From JAGOEX01 sp964630905 (GTDB lineage: Bacteria; UBP6; UBA1177), in the NCBI GenBank assembly GCA_964630905.1, contig CAZVWR010000004.1, forward strand, positions 1 through 64,000: a DNA stretch of 64,000 nucleotides, written 5' to 3'. Made by a program: the position numbers and the translations under genes. A model generated the notes under the pieces. That model was not told the origin of the DNA. It saw nothing but the letters and a program-made list of their open reading frames with translations, and did no database searches. Below, piece by piece: positions 9,811 to 20,897 of the stretch; within the stretch, counting starts at the first letter, position 1; each line of letters begins with the position of its first letter.

Positions 9811-12312
9811 TCAGAACAAAAGTACAGAACAACCACCACTGGTTTTTTTCTTTATACCCTCAACACGGCAGTTCGGATCACAACCGTCAAAAGGTTCTGT
9901 ATTACCGTCATCACACTGTTCTCCGTATTCAAGCTCACCGTTTCCGCAAACATTCTCTGCTGTTGAATTACCAGAATTACCTGAGTTGCCGGAATTACCT
10001 GAGTTGCCAGAATTCCCTGAGTTACCAGTATTTCCTGAATCTCCGGAATTTCCGGAGTCGCCTGAGTTACCTGAGTTACCTGAGTCCCCAGAATCACCAG
10101 AGTCACCAGTACACTTTGATTTATCCCAACCGGAACAATCTTTTAAACAAGTTGCAGTTCCAATAGAGGGTGTGTCTGGAAGTTTGCTGCAAGCTATTGT
10201 GTTTCTATCACAAATTTCATCTCCCTCTAAGATTCCGTTGCCGCATGATGCGATGATTTCAGTTCCTTCCGGAAGTATCTTGTCTGAAATACATTCATAT
10301 CCGGACCGCACATCATTGTAATCACATTTTGCTATGCATTTGCCATCGTAACATTCTACACCGGTATTGCCATTGTAACAATCTGAATTGTTTTCACAGT
10401 TTGCAGAACAATAACCATCGGTCCATCCAGTGTCGGTAATACATTTTGATGAAGCGGCAGTATTAAGACATTCACTTTCGTCTGAACAAGGGTCGCCTGT
10501 TTTTCCAATGCCGCCGGTATCACATCCGTTATCGATCGTTCCATCGCAATCGTCATCCCTGTCATACCCGTCACCGAAACAGAGGTCTACGTCCGCTGTA
10601 GAGATGCATTCTCCGCAAGTTCCATTCTTTGCACCGTTTACCATGGCGTTTGCATCAACAATTCCAAATCCGTAACACGGAGAGTGATCCTTGGCGTTTT
10701 CAAGCCAGTTTGCAGAATCAGGTTGTATTGTTGACCAGCCGCCTTTGGAACATGTTTTTGAAGTTTTAGCGGCACTTGCTTTGACACAGTTTATTATTCC
10801 TGAAAAGGTCATGCTTGTATTAGCCGCTATCATTAATGCCACAGCTCCCGCGGCAACAGGTGTGGCTGCGCTTGTTCCTGCAAACCTGCTTGTATAGTTA
10901 AGATCGCTTAAACTGTCTCCGTCATATCCTGTTGAATAGTTGTAGCCATAAGCCCCCTGTATATCTGTTGTGTAATTTCCTGCTCCCGCACTGACATCTA
11001 TTTCAGAACCGAAATTGGAATAGCTTGCCATTGATCCGTTTGATTCAAGAGCACTTATCGTGAGCATATCATCATCTTTGAGGAATCCCTGATAGGATGT
11101 GTTGCATCCGTCATTTCCGGCCGCCCAGAGAAATACAGTTCCTTTCCCGCCTCGACCGTTTATTCTTCCATAATCTACAGCAGCGGACTGGTTGTTGTCT
11201 GCAGGTGAAGAGATACAGTTTCCGTAATTGTCTTTCCCCTGAGGTCCCCAACTGTTGCTGACAACCCATGCGCCCTGATCGACTCCGTACTGAAGAGCAT
11301 CTTTTATTGTAGTAGGATACAGATATGTGCCTCCGATAAGTCGTATCGGAATGATCGGACATCCCCAGCATGCGGCGGCGACCCCGAGACTGTTGTTTGT
11401 TTTTGCAGCTGCAAGTCCGGCACATGATGTTCCGTGTGGAACTCCTTCATGATCATCCTGAGCCTTGTTGGGGTTGGGGTCGTTGTCTTTTGATATGAAA
11501 TCATATCCTGAAAGTACATTCAGATCGGGATGGGTCGTGTCAACACCGCTGTCGACTATTGCTATTTTTGCATCTTTTCCTGCACCTGTTTCAGTGTCCC
11601 AGGCATATTGAGCAAGGATCTGAGTGAGATGCCACTGATTGCTGTAATATGTGTCGTCAGGTGTGGTGGTCTTGAGTTCCATGTGCCAGAACCAGTTTGG
11701 CTGAGCCCATCTGACAAGATCTTTTTCTACGAGAGAGTTGGCAACAGCAAAAGGGTCTTTTCCTACTGATACAGAAACAGTATAAAAATCAGGATCATTT
11801 ACTCCAAGTTCAATAACTTCAAGTCCGTAAGTCTTCAATATTTCATCTCTTTTTTCAAATGATGTGTGTTTGGAGAATTGAATGTTCATTCTGCCATCAA
11901 GAACCAGAGGGTCTTTCGAGTAATAAGTCACAACGGGCCATGAAGGAATCCCTTTTGAAGCAAGAATATTTCTAATATTGATCCAGTTAGACCTGTCGGC
12001 ATTTGCAAGCTGAATCCTGTGTGCCTTGACATGGCCTTCACTTATGACCACTTCCCTGATCAGGCTTGTAACAGGTATCCCCTGAAAATCAATATGCTGG
12101 AGAGAATTCAGATTTACTGAAAAAGGAATTGATATCATATCGTAGATCTGCTTCAAATATTGAGGTCTGCCCTTGAAATAATAGAATGTGTCATATTCTT
12201 TCCCGTTTATTTTCACCTGTTGTCCTATTGACGGTTTTGAGAATTCGCTGCCGGAAACAGAGAAAACCACAAGGATTGATAACAATAAGATAAAAATCAT
12301 TTTCTTTAACAT
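9811..12312 (-). CDS. Secreted subtilisin-family (S8) serine protease with Cys-rich tail
   Basis: ATG 12312 directly follows GGAGAGGGTT, so the upstream in-frame start at 12342 is rejected. A signal peptide and a roughly 200-residue prodomain precede the catalytic domain. The triad is visible as Asp254 (AIVDSGVD), His293 (PHGTSCAG) and Ser481 (AGTSAATP). After the protease come Cys-rich modules (SECLN..., CGNGILEGDEICD), a long Gly-Asn/Asp-Ser spacer, and a myxobacterial-type CGNGELEYGEQCDDGN repeat. The protein ends KTSGGCSVLLF, like the end of the metalloprotease at 3615-6134. It acts outside the cell, probably on bulk protein; the tail likely holds it at the surface, which is inference. 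Confidence 0.92.
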   Translation of the reverse strand: MLKKMIFILLLSILVVFSVSGSEFSKPSIGQQVKINGKEYDTFYYFKGRPQYLKQIYDMISIPFSVNLNSLQHIDFQGIPVTSLIREVVISEGHVKAHRIQLANADRSNWINIRNILASKGIPSWPVVTYYSKDPLVLDGRMNIQFSKHTSFEKRDEILKTYGLEVIELGVNDPDFYTVSVSVGKDPFAVANSLVEKDLVRWAQPNWFWHMELKTTTPDDTYYSNQWHLTQILAQYAWDTETGAGKDAKIAIVDSGVDTTHPDLNVLSGYDFISKDNDPNPNKAQDDHEGVPHGTSCAGLAAAKTNNSLGVAAACWGCPIIPIRLIGGTYLYPTTIKDALQYGVDQGAWVVSNSWGPQGKDNYGNCISSPADNNQSAAVDYGRINGRGGKGTVFLWAAGNDGCNTSYQGFLKDDDMLTISALESNGSMASYSNFGSEIDVSAGAGNYTTDIQGAYGYNYSTGYDGDSLSDLNYTSRFAGTSAATPVAAGAVALMIAANTSMTFSGIINCVKASAAKTSKTCSKGGWSTIQPDSANWLENAKDHSPCYGFGIVDANAMVNGAKNGTCGECISTADVDLCFGDGYDRDDDCDGTIDNGCDTGGIGKTGDPCSDESECLNTAASSKCITDTGWTDGYCSANCENNSDCYNGNTGVECYDGKCIAKCDYNDVRSGYECISDKILPEGTEIIASCGNGILEGDEICDRNTIACSKLPDTPSIGTATCLKDCSGWDKSKCTGDSGDSGDSGNSGNSGDSGNSGDSGNTGNSGNSGNSGNSGNSGNSGNSTAENVCGNGELEYGEQCDDGNTEPFDGCDPNCRVEGIKKKTSGGCSVLLF
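9964..10111 (-). repeat. Gly-Asn/Asp-Ser tandem repeat within the subtilisin gene
   Basis: Roughly 16 imperfect 9-base units encode GNSG, GDSG and GNTG tripeptide variants between two Cys-rich modules. Codons vary between units, so selection on the peptide rather than recent slippage is likely. A flexible surface spacer is the plain reading. Confidence 0.85.
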
Positions 12313-12496
12313 AACCCTCTCCGTATAGCTATTAAAAAACAAAACTATTAATTAGAGCAAAACAGGTTCCCGACTTTTTTGTTTAATCATTACAGTCGCA
12401 TAAAACGGATTAAACATTTCAGGACCAGCAACAGTTAAATTATACGCACATCCATATAAAAACCAAGCTCAAAAATATAGACGGCCCCGAATTCTT

Positions 12497-14175
<1,679 letters not shown>

Positions 14176-14200
14176 GAATCTCTTTTTAGTATCTCAACGA

Positions 14201-14229
14201 TTGACTCTCTGACAATTCAGTGATAATAT
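14201..14229 (+). promoter_or_regulatory. Probable promoter of the zinc-transport operon
   Basis: TTGACT at 14201-14206 and TAATAT at 14224-14229 are separated by 17 bases, with the ZnuA-like ATG 27 bases further on and AGGAGG between. I looked for a Zur-type inverted repeat over the -10 region and did not see a convincing one. Confidence 0.5.
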
Positions 14230-14255
14230 CCAAACAGTTTTTTTCAGGAGGAAAA

Positions 14256-15161
14256 ATGTTCAGACCGGCACTATGTTTTTTAACCTTTTTAATGATTTTT
14301 AATTTGTCCTGCAGCTCAGAAAATATTGAAAGTGGAAAAAGCGGAGTTGTGAATGTGACAGTCAGTATCCTGCCGCAGAAATTCATTGTTGAGCGGATTG
14401 GAAAAGAGAAAGTGAAAGTAAATGTGATGGTTCCTCCTGCAACGAGTCCCGAAATTTATGAACCGGGGCCTGTAAAAATGGCTGAACTGAAAGATTCTGC
14501 AATATATTTTCTCATCGGAATGCCGTTTGAAAAGAATGCTTTTGAAAAGATGAAAAGTGAGTTCAGCAATGTCAGGTTTACTCAAATGCAGAAAAACATT
14601 GTTTTTCGAAAAATAGAAGGAGGACATGATCATAAAGAAGAGAGCGGATTCCATGAGGAAACTTACGATCCGCATATCTGGCTTGATCCGCTTTATTTAA
14701 TTGTTATATCAGATAACACAGTTTCAGAACTGATTAAAGCAGATCCGGCAAATAGAGAATTCTATATAAAAAATCTTCTTGAACTGAAAAAAGAGCTCCA
14801 GTTGTTGTATGATGAACTGCTTGATGTTTTTAAGGGAAGCGAAAGGAAGAGCTTTGTGATCTACCATCCTGCCTGGGGTTATTTTGCCGATAGATTCGGG
14901 CTGAAACAGATTCCTGTGGAAATTGAAGGTAAAGAGCCGTCAGTCGCTGAAATGGCAAAATTGTCTGAATTTATAAAAGAAAATAAAGTGAAAACCATTT
15001 TTCTTCAGGCCCAGTCATCAGAAACGGTTATAAATTCTCTTGCATCGGAAAAGGGAATACAAATAAAAATGATTGATCCTTTAAAAGAGAATGTTGTCGA
15101 AAATATTAGAGAATCTGCACTGTTAATAAAAGAGGGACTTGTATTTGCAAAGCATAATTGA
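14256..15161 (+). CDS. znuA: Zinc/manganese ABC transporter substrate-binding lipoprotein (ZnuA-like)
   Basis: ATG 14256 is preceded by AGGAGG; the upstream in-frame start at 14220 would bury the lipobox (NLSC). This is a cluster A-I (SBP_bac_9) metal-binding protein that delivers zinc or manganese to its ABC importer. Typical signs are TVSILPQKFIVERIG at the N-terminus, the metal-site region PATSPEIYEPGP, a short His/Glu loop (GGHDHKEESGFHEE), then DPHIWLDP, YHPAWGYFADRFGL and a late FLQAQSSE ligand block. The His loop is short compared with classic ZnuA. It overlaps the ATPase gene by 17 bases. Zinc is favoured because a zinc-type efflux gene and a zinc protease follow in the same operon, but manganese is not excluded. 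Confidence 0.88.
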   Translation: MFRPALCFLTFLMIFNLSCSSENIESGKSGVVNVTVSILPQKFIVERIGKEKVKVNVMVPPATSPEIYEPGPVKMAELKDSAIYFLIGMPFEKNAFEKMKSEFSNVRFTQMQKNIVFRKIEGGHDHKEESGFHEETYDPHIWLDPLYLIVISDNTVSELIKADPANREFYIKNLLELKKELQLLYDELLDVFKGSERKSFVIYHPAWGYFADRFGLKQIPVEIEGKEPSVAEMAKLSEFIKENKVKTIFLQAQSSETVINSLASEKGIQIKMIDPLKENVVENIRESALLIKEGLVFAKHN

Positions 15162-15876
15162 ATTTCAAAAAGTTAATTTCTCATACGGAAGGAACGAAGT
15201 TCTCAAAGATATCAATATGACTGTGAAAGAAGGAGATTTCTTTGCAATAGTAGGTCCTAACGGAGGAGGAAAAACAACAATTCTGAGGCTGATATTGGGC
15301 CTTGAAAAAGATTTCAAGGGTGAGATCAAGGTTTTCGGAAAAGCCCCGAGCAATAATGACAGAAAAAAAGGATATGTGCCGCAATTTTCCAACCATGACA
15401 AGATGTTTCCTATAACGGTCAGGGATGTGGTTCTTCAGGGTTTGATCGAACCGGGATCAGTATTCCCTTTCTACAGCAGGTCATGCAAGTCCAGGGCGTT
15501 GAATGTAATGGAAAAACTCGGCATTTCCGATAGAGCTCAAGACCGTTTTGGCGACCTTTCGGGAGGGCTTAAGCAGAGGACATTGATCGCCAGAGCTGTA
15601 ATAAGCGATCCGGAGCTTATTCTGCTTGATGAGCCGGTTGCAAGCGTTGACAGTAATATTGAAAAAGATATTTATGAAATGCTTGTTGAGCTGAATAAAA
15701 CAATGACAATAGTTATGGTTTCGCATGATCTTGGATTTGTTTCAAAATATGTAAATAAAGTCGGTTGCGTGAATAGAACTTTTGTGTGCCATGACTCAAA
15801 GGAGCTTTCTTCCCATGATGTTGACAGTATGTATCACGGGGAAAGTATAATGATAAACCATAAGTGCGGAATTTGA
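15145..15876 (+). CDS. znuC: Zinc-type ABC importer ATPase (ZnuC-like)
   Basis: The ATPase couples ATP hydrolysis to metal uptake through the ZnuB-like permease. Walker A is GPNGGGKTT, the signature is LSGGLKQR, and Walker B is LILLDEPVASVD, with the switch His in VSHDLGFV. I place the start at TTG 15145, eight bases after GAGGG (15132-15136); TTG 15139 is an alternative only two bases away. The gene begins inside the end of the ZnuA-like gene, and its TGA abuts the ATG of the permease, which indicates translational coupling. A C-terminal Cys and His pair may sense or bind metal, which is inference. Confidence 0.9.
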   Translation: MQSIIEFQKVNFSYGRNEVLKDINMTVKEGDFFAIVGPNGGGKTTILRLILGLEKDFKGEIKVFGKAPSNNDRKKGYVPQFSNHDKMFPITVRDVVLQGLIEPGSVFPFYSRSCKSRALNVMEKLGISDRAQDRFGDLSGGLKQRTLIARAVISDPELILLDEPVASVDSNIEKDIYEMLVELNKTMTIVMVSHDLGFVSKYVNKVGCVNRTFVCHDSKELSSHDVDSMYHGESIMINHKCGI

Positions 15877-16701
15877 ATGAGTTTTTTTGAAGCTTTGTTG
15901 AAATATGGTTTTTTGCAGAATGCTGTTGCAGCGGCTGTTCTTGCATCAATTTCATGCGGTATTTCAGGAACTTTTGTGTTTGTGAACAGGATAACTTTCA
16001 TTGCGGGCGGTATTGCCCATGCGGTTCTCGGTGGAGTCGGAGCGGCGGTCTATTTCGGATTTTCCCCTTTTACCGGAGCAATTGTTACAGCAATTCTGTT
16101 TGCCATAGTTCTGGGGATGATAAAGTTCAAGGCGTCAGAACATGAGGATACTGTTATAGGCGCGTTGTGGGCGACCGGAATGTCAGCAGGAATAATATTT
16201 ATCTATCTTACACCGGGATATTCAGTAAATCTGAACAGTTATCTTTTCGGCAACATTCTTCTTGTATCAAAAGATGATATTGCGGGGCTGTTTTTTCTTG
16301 CTGTAACGGTTCTCACAACTGTCACTATCTTCTACCGTCAGTTCAAATCGGTCAGTTTTGACATGGAATTTTCAACTTTGAGGGGTATTAAAAGTCTTTT
16401 CATCTACACAGTAATGCTTTCGATGATAGCTCTGACCGTTGTTGTTCTGATGAAAGTTGTGGGTCTGATCCTTGTCATAGCGTTTCTTTCGCTTCCGGCG
16501 GCAACAGCCGCAGTTTTTACAAACAGGATCGGCAAAATAATTTTATTATCTTCCATATTAAGTTTCATGTTCAGTTTTACAGGTCTTTTCATTTCATACA
16601 GGTTTGATCTTCCAACAGGTGCGGTTATAACGACAGTTTCCGGATTTGTTTATTTAATATCAATAATTTCAGGTAGATACTATGCAAAACTTTTTAAATA
16701 G
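15877..16701 (+). CDS. znuB: Zinc-type ABC importer permease (ZnuB-like)
   Basis: The 274-residue protein has about eight membrane segments and the family patterns ISGTFVFVNRITFIAGGIAHAVLGG near the N-terminus and MKVVGLILVIAFLSLPAATA in the core, as in the ABC-3 (ZnuB/TroC/MntB) family. It forms the inner-membrane channel of the importer with the ATPase encoded immediately before. Its ATG follows the ATPase stop with no gap, and its last 20 bases overlap the next permease gene. Length is normal. Confidence 0.9.
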   Translation: MSFFEALLKYGFLQNAVAAAVLASISCGISGTFVFVNRITFIAGGIAHAVLGGVGAAVYFGFSPFTGAIVTAILFAIVLGMIKFKASEHEDTVIGALWATGMSAGIIFIYLTPGYSVNLNSYLFGNILLVSKDDIAGLFFLAVTVLTTVTIFYRQFKSVSFDMEFSTLRGIKSLFIYTVMLSMIALTVVVLMKVVGLILVIAFLSLPAATAAVFTNRIGKIILLSSILSFMFSFTGLFISYRFDLPTGAVITTVSGFVYLISIISGRYYAKLFK

Positions 16702-17947
16702 TCTTCTTGCTGTATTTATGGAAATGTCCCCTTATCTGCTCTTGGGATTTTTTATTGCGGGGATACTTAACGAGCTTTTCAAAGGGACAAAGCTGAAAAA
16801 ATTTATCGGAGGGAGCAATTTTCTTAGTATTGTGAATGCTTCCATTCTCGGTGTTCCGCTTCCTCTCTGTTCTTGCGGAGTTATACCTACCGGTGTTTCT
16901 CTCCACAAAAGCGGAGCGTCAAAGGGTTCTGCGGTTTCTTTTATGATATCAACTCCGCAGACAGGTGTTGATTCCATACTTGTCACATGGTCGCTGCTCG
17001 GTTTGCCGTTTGCACTTTTGAGACCTGTCATTGCATTCATAACCGGTGTTGCAGGCGGAGTTATGACCAGCGTGCTTGAAAAAAATGCCACTGAGTCTAA
17101 CAGGATCAGCACTGATGAAATGAAAGAAGAGGACAAAAGGTCTTTTTTACAGAAATTTTATTCCGCAATGAAATATGCATTTGTCGATTTTCTTGATGAC
17201 ATTTCTCTGTGGCTTTTTGTCGGGCTTATAACTGCGGCACTTATTTCTGTAATAATTCCGGAAGGTTTTTTCACAACTTATGTGGGGAACAACTATCTGA
17301 GCATGCTTATTGTCCTTATTGCTTCGGTTCCTCTTTATGTCTGTGCAACAAGTTCTGTTCCGATAGCAGTTGCTCTTATGCTGAAAGGGCTGAATCCGGG
17401 GGCGGCACTTGTTTTTCTGATGGCAGGCCCTGCAACAAATGCCGCAACTGTTCTTGTGATAGGAAAAACGCTCGGGAGAAAAGCTCTTTTCAGTTATCTT
17501 TTTTCAATTATAGCAGGAGCTTTAGTGTTTGGCGCCATAATTGATAATTTCCTGCCGGCAGAGTGGTTTAAGCCTCAATTGATGCAATCTCACTCTCATC
17601 ATCATGGAGGAATAAATTATTTTTATCTTATATCGTCAGTTATTCTTGCCATATTGCTGCTTATGAGTTTTGTCAGATATTTGAAAAGAAGAAAAGAATC
17701 TTCTCATTGTCATGACAAAGAGTGCTGTTGTGAAAATGCAAATGAAACTGAAACAACTGTAATTCAGGTCGAGGGAATGACATGCAGTCACTGTGCGGCA
17801 AATGTAAAAGCAGGGATATCTGAAGTTCAAGGTGTTAAGAATGTGGAAGTAGACCATCATACAGGAAGAGTTGAAATAACAGGCACTGATATTGACATGG
17901 ATGAAATAAAAAAAGCAGTTGAATCGAGGGGTTATAAAGTCGTATGA
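16682..17947 (+). CDS. SO_0444-type Cu/Zn efflux permease with C-terminal HMA domain
   Basis: This is a two-half membrane permease of the ArsP/SO_0444 type (about eight segments) with the hallmark PLPLCSCGVIP near residue 60 and SFMISTPQTGVDS just after. A His/Cys linker (SHSHHHGG, then HCHDKECCC) leads to a heavy-metal-associated domain with GMTCSHC, Cys368 and Cys371. The family exports copper or zinc ions. Finding it translationally overlapped with a zinc importer is unusual; a plausible reading is metal balancing or a two-way buffer, which is inference. Its TGA overlaps the start of the next gene (ATGA). Confidence 0.88.
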   Translation: MQNFLNSLLAVFMEMSPYLLLGFFIAGILNELFKGTKLKKFIGGSNFLSIVNASILGVPLPLCSCGVIPTGVSLHKSGASKGSAVSFMISTPQTGVDSILVTWSLLGLPFALLRPVIAFITGVAGGVMTSVLEKNATESNRISTDEMKEEDKRSFLQKFYSAMKYAFVDFLDDISLWLFVGLITAALISVIIPEGFFTTYVGNNYLSMLIVLIASVPLYVCATSSVPIAVALMLKGLNPGAALVFLMAGPATNAATVLVIGKTLGRKALFSYLFSIIAGALVFGAIIDNFLPAEWFKPQLMQSHSHHHGGINYFYLISSVILAILLLMSFVRYLKRRKESSHCHDKECCCENANETETTVIQVEGMTCSHCAANVKAGISEVQGVKNVEVDHHTGRVEITGTDIDMDEIKKAVESRGYKVV

Positions 17948-20769
17948 TTAGAAATGTCGCTGCATTTTTAATTGTTACGGTTTTTTCGATCCAGGTAATT
18001 TCAGCTCTTGAAAAAGTTAAGTTCCGAAAACATGAAACGGAACATCAGGTGCTCTATTTTTCATCCAATCTTGACGATTCGGTCATTCCACGGCTCATTA
18101 AACAGGCGGTAAAGTCGGAAGAGTTCATCAAAGATCTTTACGGCTGGGTTCCTTCAAAAAAAATAATCACAGTTTATGACAGAGAGACCGACACAGCAAA
18201 CGGATGGTCAAGAAGTTATCTTAAAAATGTAATATATCTATACACTTATCCTCCTGAAAGATATTCGACACTTTCAAGTTATACAAGCTGGGAACAGGGA
18301 CTCCATGTTCACGAATACACCCATTCCGTTCAGATAGGGAATACGAAAGGATTCCCGAAGTTCATCAACACAGTTTTCGGCAATCTCTATTTTCCCGGCG
18401 GAATGATTCCGAGATGGGCTCTTGAAGGTGCGGCGATATACAGCGAATCGCTCATTGAAGGGAAAGGGCGGCTCAACAGTCCGCTTTATAAGGCTCACTT
18501 CGACTCTTTTTTTCTGAAAGGGAAAGAACTTTCACTTGGTGAACTTTCAGGCATTTCCGATCACTGGATGGGGGGAGGTCTCCCATATCTTTACGGAACT
18601 TATTTCTATGCGTATCTTGTTGAGAAGACTGGAAAAAAACAGCTTGCCGCTTTTTTTGACGAATTGTCGGACGATGCTTTTCCTTTTCTTGCCAACAGAG
18701 CCGCAAGAACCACTCTCGGCTCATCTTTAACCGATCTGTACAGGAAATTCATAAGGGAAAAAAGAGATGAATTAAGTTCCAAAGTGCGGGACTCTTCGGG
18801 AGAACACGGTTCAAAAGAGCGATTTCATTCAGTATTTGTCGATCTCAATTCAGATGGTTATGTGTTTTCGGGTGAAAAAATATCAAAAAGAGCTGTTTAC
18901 AGCTTCAACGAAGGTGAACTTAAAAAACTTTCATCTTTTCCGTCACACGAATCATTTTCTAAAAAAGATGAAAAATGTGTTTTTCCCTTAAATATCAGGC
19001 ATGAAGACAGGTACTACAGGAATGAGATCTTTTATGCGGATTTAAAGAAGCGGTCTATAAAAAAGATAACAGAAAATGAAACTGCAGGCGAGGTTGTTTT
19101 CGGATCTGACAACGATATTTATTACACTTCGTTCAGAGATGGAATAAACCGGATAACCCATTTAAAACTTGACGGAACTGTGATAAGTGAATGGGATTTC
19201 AGAGAGCTTGACTCAATTTTCAGCATCTCTTTGTCAAGTGACGGAAAGAAAATGGTTTTTACCGGAAATCTTTATAATTTTGAAAAGAACATATTCATTT
19301 TTAATACTGAAAACAGTGAGTTGACTGAAATAAGGATTGACGGTGACCAGTATTCGGTCTACTTCAGAAATGATGAAGAGATCATTTTTTCAAGCGAAAA
19401 GAACGGCAGAATTGTCCCGATGTCACTTAATTTTAAGGAAAAACGGTTAAAACAGCTTCACAGGCCCTCTTCTGTTGCAATTTTTCCTAAAGTTATAAAT
19501 GACGAGATATTTTTCATGGCTTTTGACAATGACGGCTACTATCCGGCATGGCAGAAGATCGAAAACATCGACCTTGGAAAAGTTCCGGATGGTGTTTTTG
19601 TAACAGTTGAAAGAAAAGGTGAGGAATTTGAGAAAGTTACACTTAAGGATGCAAAATTTTATGAAGGGATGTTGCCATCTCTGATAATTCCTGACTATCA
19701 GGGTTCTGTTAATTCCCACACAATAGGGTTTACAGTATGGGGCGAATCAAATGATCAGGAAAGGTATTATGACATTTCCTATTACAAAACTTTCGGTGGA
19801 ACTGGAAGACATTTTGCAATGATCAACTATTTTGATCAAACGGTATGGCCGGGGTTCAGATGGTATTTTTCATACAGCAGGGAAGATTCAAAAACAGGCG
19901 GTATTTACAGAACTGATGTGTCGTATGACAGATTCAATTCCGGCATCTCCCTGTTTTCTTCAACGTCAAGCCCTGTTTTCATCCTTCCTTCAAAGATAGT
20001 GAACATGAATCACAGCATCCGTTCGGGTCTCGGTTTGAGCGGAACTGACATGAATGTGAAACAATTGAAAGACCCGCTTGACATAACTCCGCCTGAAAAT
20101 GACCGGCTTGACATAACTGCCTATTTTTCATACGGATTTTCGTTTTCTTTCAATCCTGGATCATATTATCTTTTCAGTGATATGGAAAGGACATCATTTT
20201 CTTTTCCGATGACAATTTACAGATCTTTAATGGGTGATAGCAGATCGCTGGTGTTCTCTCCTTCGATGCAGTTGAGCTTTCTCATCCTTCCAAACGGGAA
20301 ACTCGGATTTATCACAAGGAATGCGCTTTATATGAGATTCCTGACCGACAACTATTTTCTTCTTGGTGGAGACGAACTTGACATTGATATTCTGAACCTG
20401 AACACATTTATTTACGGCGGATCATCAAGCGTAACCGTCAGAGGATACAACTATGGAGCCGCAGGAGGAAAGCATGTCTACCACTCAAACAACGAACTGA
20501 GATTCCACCTTTTCTCGATAAGTCAGGGGTTTAACACATTTCCCCTCATGTTCAAAAATGTTCAGGGAGCCCTTTTCTTTGACATCGGAAGCGGCTCTCC
20601 CGACATTAACATGTTTGATGACAAGTTCATCGCCGGAATCGGTGCAGAACTAAAACTTTATTCAGTGTGGTGGTACCGCGTCCCCATAATCTTTTCGTTC
20701 GGAACCGCCTACGGATTGACAAAAAGCGGACAACTCAATTTCTATTTTTCTTTAGGCAATTCTTTCTGA
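17944..20769 (+). CDS. Surface gluzincin metalloprotease fused to beta-propeller and beta-barrel regions
   Basis: The 941-residue protein begins with a signal peptide. A peptidase-MA-like domain carries HEYTH at 123-127 and a downstream Glu161 in RWALEGAAIY, giving an HExxH+E zinc site. Residues about 280-560 have propeller-like repeats (ISLSSDGKKMVFTGN, FGSDNDIYYTSFRDGINRITHL). The last 350 residues alternate in the way of an outer-membrane beta-barrel and end in Phe (FYFSLGNSF). Together this suggests a protease domain displayed or held at the outer membrane. The gene overlaps the efflux permease stop by four bases, so it is translated with the zinc operon; supplying its metal could be the link. 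Substrate is unknown. Confidence 0.78.
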   Translation: MIRNVAAFLIVTVFSIQVISALEKVKFRKHETEHQVLYFSSNLDDSVIPRLIKQAVKSEEFIKDLYGWVPSKKIITVYDRETDTANGWSRSYLKNVIYLYTYPPERYSTLSSYTSWEQGLHVHEYTHSVQIGNTKGFPKFINTVFGNLYFPGGMIPRWALEGAAIYSESLIEGKGRLNSPLYKAHFDSFFLKGKELSLGELSGISDHWMGGGLPYLYGTYFYAYLVEKTGKKQLAAFFDELSDDAFPFLANRAARTTLGSSLTDLYRKFIREKRDELSSKVRDSSGEHGSKERFHSVFVDLNSDGYVFSGEKISKRAVYSFNEGELKKLSSFPSHESFSKKDEKCVFPLNIRHEDRYYRNEIFYADLKKRSIKKITENETAGEVVFGSDNDIYYTSFRDGINRITHLKLDGTVISEWDFRELDSIFSISLSSDGKKMVFTGNLYNFEKNIFIFNTENSELTEIRIDGDQYSVYFRNDEEIIFSSEKNGRIVPMSLNFKEKRLKQLHRPSSVAIFPKVINDEIFFMAFDNDGYYPAWQKIENIDLGKVPDGVFVTVERKGEEFEKVTLKDAKFYEGMLPSLIIPDYQGSVNSHTIGFTVWGESNDQERYYDISYYKTFGGTGRHFAMINYFDQTVWPGFRWYFSYSREDSKTGGIYRTDVSYDRFNSGISLFSSTSSPVFILPSKIVNMNHSIRSGLGLSGTDMNVKQLKDPLDITPPENDRLDITAYFSYGFSFSFNPGSYYLFSDMERTSFSFPMTIYRSLMGDSRSLVFSPSMQLSFLILPNGKLGFITRNALYMRFLTDNYFLLGGDELDIDILNLNTFIYGGSSSVTVRGYNYGAAGGKHVYHSNNELRFHLFSISQGFNTFPLMFKNVQGALFFDIGSGSPDINMFDDKFIAGIGAELKLYSVWWYRVPIIFSFGTAYGLTKSGQLNFYFSLGNSF

Positions 20770-20868
20770 TCAAAATCGTTTTTTATTTCTCAAATTTCAC
20801 AAACATCAGAAATCATTGTTCTTAAATTAAGACTTATAAGTTTGAATACATTATGGATTAAAAATAAT

Positions 20869-20897
20869 TTGACATGAAACTTAGTCGCTGTTAGCAT
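20869..20897 (+). promoter_or_regulatory. Probable promoter of the leucine-rich lipoprotein operon
   Basis: TTGACA at 20869-20874 and TAGCAT at 20892-20897 have a 17-base spacer. They sit in the roughly 300-base gap after the gluzincin gene and leave a 5' leader of about 160 bases, in which I recognise no riboswitch. No clear terminator follows the gluzincin gene. Confidence 0.5.

Noticed and set aside
9746..10321. Plus-strand frame with PELPELPE repeats
   Set aside because: It is the antisense reading of the Gly-Asn-Ser repeat of the subtilisin gene, which has clear catalytic motifs on the other strand.
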